From positions 23,811,873 through 23,875,872 of the forward strand of contig OY970820.1 of the NCBI GenBank assembly GCA_963853835.1: 64,000 nucleotides of DNA. Direction: 5' to 3'. Both the position numbers and the translations under genes were made by a program. Shown here in pieces: positions 56,401-64,000 of this stretch; within the stretch, counting starts at the first letter, position 1; each line of letters starts with the position of its first letter. Below the pieces are notes generated by a model. The model did not search any database. It was not told where the DNA came from and saw only the letters and a program-made list of their open reading frames with translations. The stretch comes from Calendula officinalis. Its lineage: Eukaryota; Streptophyta; Magnoliopsida; Asterales; Asteraceae.

Positions 56401-56857
56401 GATTAGATCCTGTTCAAGAAGTGATGTAATCAAACTTCTGATCATTGGAAAACCAAGAATGACAAAGAAATCATGGAAAGATTCTGGAGCTGGATATTTG
56501 ACAAACATGATTGATGCTGCATTTTATCCAGATAACTACCCAGAAATATATACAAATCCAGAAAATGTGTATGCTTGGAATGTACTCCCAACTGCAAATA
56601 TGTACTTCTTTGAAAGATCAAGCAAGAAATGTGAGCTATATTTGTATGAAAAAGAATATCCACACTCTGAAAAGGTCATGTATCAGATATTCACAAACAC
56701 CATGATGAGACCATATGATACTGTAATGTTCCAGAATAAATTGAACTATTTTACAAAAAAAAACAGCAAATACATCATTGAACAAAGAAAGCAACATAAT
56801 CAAAGAACCTTAGAGAAAAGAAAGAGGGAAGAAGAAGAACAAAAGAAACTTGAGTAA
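53481..56857 (+). pseudogene. Third ORF after pol, copy 3 (unknown protein), disrupted
   Basis: It has the same domain layout as in copy 2, but about 20 codons (the EYQQHLVDFWTNAE region) are missing near 53637. TGA stops lie at 53943-53945 (Cys codon in copy 2) and 54714-54716 (Ser codon in copy 2). A frameshift near 55780 moves the C-terminal part into a frame that is open to TAA 56855-56857. The frame between the two stops is otherwise clean. Confidence 0.82.
54419..54880 (-). other. Conserved antisense ORF (153 codons), copy 3
   Basis: It has the same length and position as the copy 2 antisense ORF and near-identical residues (RGPLSNSSKESSLRV and SCAPTFGASVVRALSSC shared). It stays open although the sense frame has a TGA at 54714, which changes Asp to His in the antisense reading. 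Expression is unknown. Confidence 0.35.
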
Positions 56858-56879
56858 TTCAAAAAGAATTAACAAGTTT

Positions 56880-56889
56880 AGGGGGAGAT
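56880..56889 (+). other. Polypurine tract, copy 3
   Basis: AGGGGGAGAT directly precedes the 3' LTR. Confidence 0.85.
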
Positions 56890-57531
56890 TGTTAGAACAA
56901 ATCACAGTTCAACTTATTACTGATGCTGCAGTTAGTACTGATCATAGTTATTACTGATTATGGTTATTACTGATGGGGCAGAAACACTTAATACTGATGA
57001 GTTGATACTGGTGAAGACTATAACTAACTTACTACTGATCATGCACATATTGAAGATACTACTGATCATTAGTAGTTACTACTGACGTTGGTTTTGGATT
57101 TACTACTGATTACCAGAGTTACTACTGACGATGCATATTCACTACTGATGATTGCAGTTACTACTGGTACGCGTATTTGGAACAAATCAAGTCCGACATC
57201 TTCGCAGAGTTAGTTATAGAATGTTATTCAATGTATATCTTTTATAATTCGATGTAAATCAAGTCCTAGAATAACTAGGGTAAATAGTTAGGCTTCAAGG
57301 ACTGCTATAAGTAGTTCCTTACGAATTGTAAATGTACGTGTGTATTGTTAATCAATAATATACATTGAAGTTTTTTGTGAATCACTGTGTTCTTAACATT
57401 ATTCATTGTTCATTCAATATACAGTATTCTATTGTTCTTAATATATTAATACAAGTGTTGATCCGCTGCAACTTCTTGTTATTAGTAGATCTGGGTTGAA
57501 AATAACTTGTTTTGGTTATTCGATCCTGACA
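56890..57531 (+). repeat. 3' LTR of copy 3 (642 bp)
   Basis: It has the same length as the 5' LTR. The five differences are single substitutions (for example GTCCGACATC against GTCCGAGATC). Confidence 0.97.
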
Positions 57532-57585
57532 CTAACTAGTACCAAATTTCGTATATATATTTTCTTTTGGTGTTAGTTGTGTTGG

Positions 57586-57661
57586 GGATTCTTGAGGTGG
57601 TTACTTTCATTTAATCCTTTCTATGACTAACTAGTACCTAATTTCGTATATATATTTTCTT
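57586..57661. repeat. Second unit of the duplication into which copy 3 inserted
   Basis: GGATTCTTGAGGTGGTTACT through TAGTACCTAATTTCGTATAT repeats the sequence split by copy 3 (46137-46182 plus 57537-57566). Confidence 0.85.
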
Positions 57662-57825
57662 ACAGACGTTTACAACAGGACGCATACCTATATAAGAATG
57701 CTCTTAAACATAATTTCAACTAATATTTCAGTTTTTATTAAATAAGTGCTATTTCAGTTGATGCTCCAACTAACATTCAACTAATATACTCATGTCAACA
57801 ATAATCATTCACTTAATATTTTATA

Positions 57826-58121
57826 CTTCCTCCGATTCAAAATAAGTGCTACACTTTCTATAAATGGGTGATTCAAAATAAGTGCTATATTTTCCATAAA
57901 TGGCAAAAAAATAGTAGGACACACACCCACTAACTATCTACTTTAACAAAGTGAAATGACTCATTTACCCTTACTTTTTACTTTTAAACATCATTAACCC
58001 CACTTTATTCAAAAGGTATGGGACCCATTATCCACTAATCATTCAATTAATCTAATTTAACCATCATTATCCTATTTTGCTTCAAAAACCGCGAAAGTAG
58101 AAGTGTAGCACTTATTTATAT
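57826..58121. mobile_element. Stowaway-type MITE, right end cut by Helitron end
   Basis: It starts CTTCCTCCGATTCAAAATAA after TA. The core matches the family. The expected right terminus GGAGGAAG is replaced after CACTTATTTAT by the Helitron CTAG end at 58123. Confidence 0.75.
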
Positions 58122-58122
58122 A

Positions 58123-58500
58123 CTAGCAGGGTACCCGCGCAATGCGGCGGCGGGTACCCAGAAACTATATGTCGCGGCAATTAAATGTTGTTCGGTTACA
58201 CATTTTGAAACAATTATATTTGAAACAGTTATATATCTCGAGGTCGATTCTGTTTTCATTTTCAACATAAACTTAGAAGGAATCATTAATAACACAGAAT
58301 TTCCAAAATCTACATTTCCACAAGAAGCAAGAGTCGCCATCACGATCTTGCATTTTTTTCATTATTTATTAGATTAAGGATAATCATAGAAAAATTTCCC
58401 ACAACTAAACGCCCCTAATTACATATTAAAAAACATCAAAACTTAGATGTGTACAAACAGGGTGCTCGCGCGACGCGGTAGTGGTTACCTTAATTAACTA
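58123..58500 (-). mobile_element. Helitron 3' terminus, minus strand, with a second degenerate terminus
   Basis: CTAGCAGGGTACCCGCGCAA then GGCGGCGGGTACC at 58123-58158 is the reverse complement of the plus-strand Helitron end at 10520-10560 (hairpin plus CTAG, host A/T junction). A related but decayed version (CAGGGTGCTCGCGCGACGCG) begins near 58460 and another (AGCAGGGTACTGTGAC) near 58945. Each is followed by TTGTTCG..TACATTTT-like sequence. The 5' end is not located. Confidence 0.55.
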
Positions 58501-61235
58501 TATTGTTCGACATTTGTTCGACAACTCTTTTCTAGATTTCTTTCGACACAAACTGTAGAGTGTGAATCATGATTAACTCTATACATAACATGTTATGTAG
58601 ATTAAATGTGAAGCATATTTCATGATCAAAAGTAATACTTACAAAGTCGTTAACATCCCAACTTGGTTGTAACAAGGTTAATATATCATGTTTTTGGAAT
58701 CTTACATTTCTCTAAAGAGAGTTAGGATTTAGGAATACAAATAGTACTATGTTAGCCCATCTACACGGTTAAATCCAGAATAGAACTAAAAACCCAGAAA
58801 CACACTACACCTGCAAGTAGGAATCAAATCTTGAAGTAGGAATCAAATCTTCAGCATCTCTTATCTATAAAGATCTAAAAAACCTTTTTAATTGCTTTTG
58901 TGCATCCAATTCCAATAGAGTATTACAACATTTAAAGTTGATAGCAGGGTACTGTGACTATATTTTGCAGATAGAATTGTTGTTCGATTACATTTTTTCT
59001 AACAATATATATGAATGTCTTGGAGATATAACTACCCTTCTTCCAAATCAATAATCATGCATTATTTATATTATTTTTCAAGAGCTCTAAGCCAAATTGG
59101 ATGCCTTTGAGATTGATCTAAATTCAAACCACTCTGGAAGAAAATCCCCAAAAAGACAAGAGAATATATGGTGGTCTCGTCACTCCATGAATTTACTACT
59201 TGAATCAAATGCTGAGAAATGAAACGATTCCACTGTTTGGTAAATTGATATGAGGAATTAACAGATAAATAAATTCTCTTTTTGGTAGCAAGACCCTCTT
59301 GTTTGGTAGCAAAACCCTGATAATTGAAATGGCTATCAATTCCGCTAATGCCATCAGTTTTTTTTCTTTTCGTATAATCTAGAATAACAAGGGTAAAAAT
59401 AAAAAAACAAACTTCAAATAAGTGAAAAACAAACTATCTTCATTCATAATACACATATTCTAACTTCAAACAATCCAAAAGTAGATCAGCATGATGTACA
59501 ACTTGTTTGCCCCCGTTTGAAATAAAATATATTATAGCTTTCCAAAAACAACAATATAATGCCATTATAGTAATTCGTACAATATAGTGACAACCAATAA
59601 AGATACATTGTAGTAAGTGGCACAAACAATATACTGTAAGAAAAATTGCTATAAAATTGAATTTTCTACTACTTACAAAGCAATCATGTTACTACTGTGA
59701 GAACTCACAAGGATAATAAAATAGGATTTTTGTTGATTTCTCAAATTAACCTACTTGGAGGTGCGATCTTCAATCCCGAACACACCTGCATGCACCATAC
59801 TCATGTGAAATGTGGTGAACTTGGTGGTAATCGACAACTGCACATTCTGACCCCCCCATTTTGACCCAAACCAACTATGATCCATTACAAAAGAACAGAA
59901 AAAAAGATCAGTCCCTAATTTAAAGAACTAATTGTAAAAAAAAAACTACACCAATAAACAAATTTCTGATCAAAATACATTGATTTCCAATGACGTTGAC
60001 CCGTTCACAAGTAAACGGGTCAAATGACATTAAATTAGACTAAATCTCAGTCATTTTATTTGCTTCAATCAGTTAATTAGGTTAATCATTAATGTTCATC
60101 CCTACCAACACATATGAATCCCAAAATACGGTCTTATTTATCTTGAAAGAACCCTCCGAAATCATTTTTCAAAATTTTTGCATTCCTATTGAAATAATAT
60201 AAGAAATGTAACAATATATGAAACACTGATTATCTATTTTAAGATTACATAAATTTAGGACTTAAAATATTTTGTGTCAATCAAACCCAGCACACACCAA
60301 ATTTAATATACCCACTAGGAGTATTTAGGACTGATATCTACTTTAACCCGTTCGACATTTCCACTAATCATTATAATACAGACTCTCTAGTATACAGGAA
60401 TCGATATAAACTTAGTTTTAAAAAAGACATCAATTTAATGAAAAATGAGTAGCTTTAATGCAATTAGCTCCACTAATTGCATTAAGAACTTTCCCCTAAT
60501 AAGCAGATTCAACTTAAGGAATCGATATAAACTTAGTTTTAAAAAAGACAAATCATTTTGTGGGAAAATGTAATTTATCAAATACATATTAATAGATCGC
60601 AACAATATTGGAAACCGGAGAGATGAACAAACCACATATACAAGAGGTGTACCTCAATTAATCCGGGATTTTCATAGCCATCAAGGGTAACATTTGACAT
60701 CGGTGAAGTACCCTTCGAAAGGAAGCTTGAGATCGGAGGTGAGGGTAATATTGAACGAAAGGAAGCCTGCAGAACCATTCACCATGGTAGATACATTCTA
60801 CTAAACAAATTATTAACTCACATATATAATTATTTAACCTAACCTGGAAAAACAGGGGTGCTTTTAGTCACATATCCACATCCAGAAATCATATTCCTTA
60901 ATCACATCTGCAACAACAAGAACAATAAAAATATTAGAACACAACGAAACTGAATGAAATTGATAAAATTGGGTGAATTTCGTAACATATAGGGAATTTT
61001 GGGAGGATGGATTGGGAATTTATCGACATGGATTTAGAGAGGGAAAACAAATAAATTTTTTTGAATAATGGTTATGATGGTGGCGGAGCATGCTTGAAGG
61101 AACCAAGGAGGGTGGGAATCGAGGAGGGGTTGAAGGAACCGAGGGATGGGAATTGAAACGACGGGTCGTTTATGAGGTAGGGTAAATAAGGTCCGCGTAG
61201 AAAAGAATATTATTGTTGTTTTGCAAGTGAAAAAC
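58501..61235. other. Region without a recognised gene
   Basis: This may be the body of the minus-strand Helitron. It contains AT-rich sequence, a repeated segment (CGATATAAACTTAGTTTTAA at about 60401 and 60521) and one exon-like stretch on the minus strand at 60652-60778 (open frame ending DGYENPGLIE before a GT donor). I cannot assign that stretch to a family. Confidence 0.35.
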
Positions 61236-61238
61236 GTA

Positions 61239-61313
61239 GTACCATGTAGTTCAGTTGGTTAGCGATTGTGTTCTATATGCTCGTGGTCTTATGTTCGATT
61301 CCCACTTTCTGCA
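61239..61313 (+). repeat. tRNA-like sequence, SINE head or tRNA pseudogene
   Basis: GTAGTTCAGTTGGTTAGCG (A-box type) and GTTCGATTCCC (B-box type) are spaced as in a tRNA, about 45 nt apart. The acceptor stem does not pair well. A Pol III-type SINE head is the best guess, but no tail or TSD was identified. Confidence 0.45.
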
Positions 61314-61439
61314 CTTTTTTGCTTAAATCTAAAGGAGACCCAAAAATAGAAAGTTATTGGCTGAATTTTCAGCATGCTATTTAGGGAAAGATCCTAAATG
61401 CATTATAGATAGTAGAGAGATAGTAGAGATAAAATAAGG

Positions 61440-61572
61440 GTTTTGTTAGGGTTGTCTCTAACGTGCATAAAACACTTGTATATTTATTGACCGGATAATG
61501 TTCCTAAAATTCAGGGGCTGTTTTACTTTATTTTTGTCTTCTTATTGACAGCCCTAATTGTCACTTTTCATA
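61440..61572. mobile_element. MITE family A member, degenerate
   Basis: TTCCTAAAATTCAGGGGCTG, CTTATTGACAGCCCTAATTG and the left TTAGGGTTGTC match the family A core and ends. Confidence 0.55.
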
Positions 61573-61575
61573 AAT

Positions 61576-62564
61576 TAAACATACGGAAAACACAAATATT
61601 TACTAAATTTACTCTCCCTCGTCAGTTTTGACTTCTCTAAACCAAAGAGATTCAGTCGACGCAAGAAACAAAGAGAAAGTACCAATAATATCATTTTACC
61701 TAAGTCAACTAACATCCAACCGAAATGAACTGAAGGATATATTGGCATCGGCGTAGACTTCATTTAGTCTACACATTAAGATTTGTGTGCTGCTTTTCTG
61801 GTGTCATAGAATGATAACGAGAGTAATTCCTACCACGCGTTGCAGCGGGATTTAATTTCCACTTTATTTGACATAAAGATAAATATATTATTTCAATCGA
61901 TTTTAATTTACCTAGTTTATTTTTATCATTAGTCATTATGTATATTCATATTCTTTGGTTACACTCATAATAGTGGAAGAGTAAATGTAACTCATGTAAA
62001 CCACAAACTTTATCGTAATTATTAGATCAACTATTTATTATTTAGAAATTTAGAACGTGGGGAAGCTAAATTTGAATACCAAATCGACTCCATTTCATAT
62101 TAAAGTGTCAATGTTTTAAGGCACTGGTTTTAAATCAGATCGGCCAAATGGCCGGGTTGAAACAGATTACAATATTATTCCATATTTATGATAAGTTTAT
62201 AATGTAAAAAGTACATAAATGTTAAAAGAATCTAAATAAATTCAAAAGAAACATTATAACAAATCCAAAAAATCTAATATCAATATTTTCCAACAAAAGT
62301 AATGTAATATTAATCTAACTTTTTCATAATTTATTGCATTTTTCAAAATCATTTAGGATTAAAAAACAAAAATATCTGGTCCAACCCGGTGTTAACCCGG
62401 TTCGGTCAAAAATTGGCGGTTCAATCCAACTCACTTTTTGCTTATTGACTGGCTATATCCGGCGAACCAGTAATATTAATTTATAAGTATGAAATTTTTT
62501 AACTCAAAAATCGTAAAACCTAAATTGTCATACAAAAATAATAACATTAAGGGTAATCGACTTT
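61576..62564. other. Intergenic, nothing firm
   Basis: AT-rich. CCCGGTTCGGTCAAAAATTG-type words near 62395 and CCGGGTTGAAAC near 62152 resemble the ends of hAT-like non-autonomous elements, but no clear borders were found. Confidence 0.3.
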
Positions 62565-62569
62565 TATTT

Positions 62570-62645
62570 TAAGGATTTTGCGAACAAATGCCCTAAGGGC
62601 AATAGTTAAGGAGAAGTTGTATGTTTAAAAATTTTGTACATTAAT
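62570..62645. mobile_element. MITE family B, left part cut by an LTR
   Basis: AAATGCCCTAAGGGCAATAG to TTGTACATTAAT matches the element at 41771 and stops exactly where the LTR begins. Confidence 0.6.
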
Positions 62646-64000
62646 TGTAACGACCGGAATTTTCGGTTAATGAATTAAATGGAAATATTGAGGAATAAAG
62701 TTGGTGAAATATTTAATCGAGTCTTCATTGGGTTTTATCGAGTGTTTGAATGTTTGGGACTTGGGGTAACCAATTACGGGTCAAGACTTGGATGGAAACA
62801 AGTTTAAAAGGCAAGAAACTGACCCAGTCAGCCCTCGCGGCGCGAGGAAGGCGCGAGGCAAGCGCGAGTTCAAACAGCAACTTCGGAGATCAGACGCGAG
62901 AGGGTCGCGTCGAGGTCGCGTTTGGTTCGCGGCGCGAACTCGGCGCGAGCGGGGCGCAAAATCTGGAAAAGATCGGCTTCTAAAAGGCAAACCCGCGTCA
63001 CTTCGCGGCGCGAGCTCGGCGCGAATTTGGTCTGGAATATATAATCTTGTGTGTGAGCTAGGGTTTCATTTCTCATTCAACTCCACACATAGTGCAGCCG
63101 ATTTGGGAGTGTTCTTGGTCATTTTTGGAGCTCAAGAGCTCAGATCTTCACCATCTTGAAGGATTGAAACATCAAGGGTAAGTATTCTTGATTTTCTTGC
63201 TTATCTACCTTGATTGTGAGCTTGGTATGGGTAAAATTGGTGGTTTGGGAACCAACCATGTCATCTTTGGGGAAGATGACTAAACATGGGTGTAGAACAC
63301 TCATTGTAAGCTTGTAATCGATGTGTACAAGTTGGATTTCGGTTTATTGATGGAAATCTTGAACTAGGGTTTGAGATTCCACCAAGTTGGATGAACTTGG
63401 TGGTTAGGGTTGTAGATATGGATTGATTAGTGATTAGTTATGGATTATAACTAGTTATTGTGATGATATTAATGGTAGGTCAAGAAAACCTAAAATTTGG
63501 TGACATTTCACAAGTTGGAAAGCAAGGATTCGTGTTGTTAGACACGATTTGGAGTTAGCTTGGCTAAGGTGAGTACATGAGACTTTTACTGAGTACATAG
63601 CAAATGATTTTGAAAACTATGATGTTTTATGAGTCTTTATTAATAATTATTTTTAATAAAGATATGATCAAAAGAATAAGAGAATGCAAGTAATAGATCA
63701 TTTAAGTATGTCTAAATGACTAATGATTTTTAAAGAGATTATGATAATGAAAAGTGATTGATAATTCTTTATTTATATGATGTTTGACTAAGAGTAATGA
63801 TTAAGAAAGTATGATATTTGACTTGTTAATAATATGTATTAATAAGGCTAATAATAATGATTTTCAAGTATCAAGTATTGACTTAGTAAATTATATTAAT
63901 AAGAGTAGTGATTGAATTGTTAGAAGAATAAATATAAAGTGACTAGAAGTAGATTTGTATTCTAGTCAAAGAGAAGTTAGAGTAAATGATTTTGATAAAT
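62646..64000 (+). repeat. LTR of a Ty3-like retrotransposon, runs past the window end
   Basis: It begins TGTAACGACCGGAATTTTCG after TTAAT (possible TSD 62641-62645). A GC-rich cluster with six GGCGCGA words lies at 62836-63022. A TATA-like GAATATATAATC (about 63034), a start-like GTGTGAGCTAGGG and a donor-like GGTAAGT at 63178-63184 follow. The layout parallels the solo LTR at 38862-41610. No internal domain or second LTR is inside the window. Confidence 0.6.

Larger units (their letters stand above)
46183..57531 (+). mobile_element. Ty1/copia Sirevirus-like retrotransposon, copy 3, complete with TSD
   Basis: It has LTRs at 46183-46824 and 56890-57531, both 642 bp, with five substitutions between them by eye (about 99.2% identity). 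The TSD CTAAC is at 46178-46182 and 57532-57536. The primer-binding site, gag, gag extension, pol, spacer, third ORF and polypurine tract are all present. It is recent, but gag, pol and the third ORF all contain frameshifts or stops. It inserted into a pre-existing local tandem duplication (46137-46182 continued at 57537, and 57586-57661). Confidence 0.97.

Noticed and set aside
62750..63159. Overlapping ORFs in the GC-rich LTR segment
   Set aside because: Arg/Gly-rich translation follows from GGCGCGA repeats inside an LTR, and the frames end without conserved motifs.

Overview
The window is plant nuclear DNA: host genes carry plant GT-AG introns, and the intergenic space is AT-rich and packed with nested transposons. 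The retrotransposon third ORF resembles ORFs I remember from Asteraceae genomes (Tanacetum, Artemisia, lettuce), so an Asteraceae or related asterid host is my best guess. That placement is inference and was not tested by any search.

Layout. 1-10423: Ty1/copia (Sirevirus-like) retrotransposon copy 1, whose 5' end lies outside the window. 10424-10757: a Helitron 3' terminus and a MITE remnant. 11189-12752: an intact five-exon SEC22-type SNARE gene with a Stowaway-type MITE in intron 4. 12866-23520: copy 2 of the same retrotransposon family, with target-site duplication AAGAT, inserted about 110 bp past the SEC22 stop codon. 23851-26291: a PPR fragment, then on the minus strand a CFIm25 (Nudix-type pre-mRNA 3' processing factor) gene that looks broken at its 5' end and is joined to an RRC1-like SURP fragment. 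27117-31124: nested DNA transposons (CACTA-like end, an element with 10-bp TSDs, PIF/Harbinger-like, hAT-like). 31567-34380: a ten-exon RCC1-repeat gene (471 aa). 34483-38177: a foldback element, a protein phosphatase inhibitor-2 pseudogene and several MITEs. 38862-41610: a minus-strand solo LTR that splits a small MITE. 43096-44202: a class B heat shock factor (HSFB2 type) with two perfect heat shock elements upstream. 44775-46182: MITEs. 46183-57531: retrotransposon copy 3, structurally complete, TSD CTAAC, LTRs with five differences in 642 bp. 57826-61575: MITE, Helitron termini, tRNA-like sequence, MITE fragment. 62646 to the end: an LTR of a Ty3-like element running out of the window.

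The most interesting material is shared by all three copies of the large copia family. (1) The octamer TACTACTG and its complement are scattered at very high density through LTRs, spacers and coding linkers. (2) The second half of gag, with its own zinc knuckle, is bounded by splice-site-like sequences that would join gag to pol in phase 0 in copies 1 and 2. (3) An approximately 1,150-1,200 codon third ORF follows pol behind a conserved promoter-like block (TATAAATAG, AAACCCTA motif, strong start context). (4) Inside that ORF is a block with unusually high nucleotide conservation and an antisense ORF of 153 codons. All three copies carry disabling mutations, so any activity would need other, intact family members.
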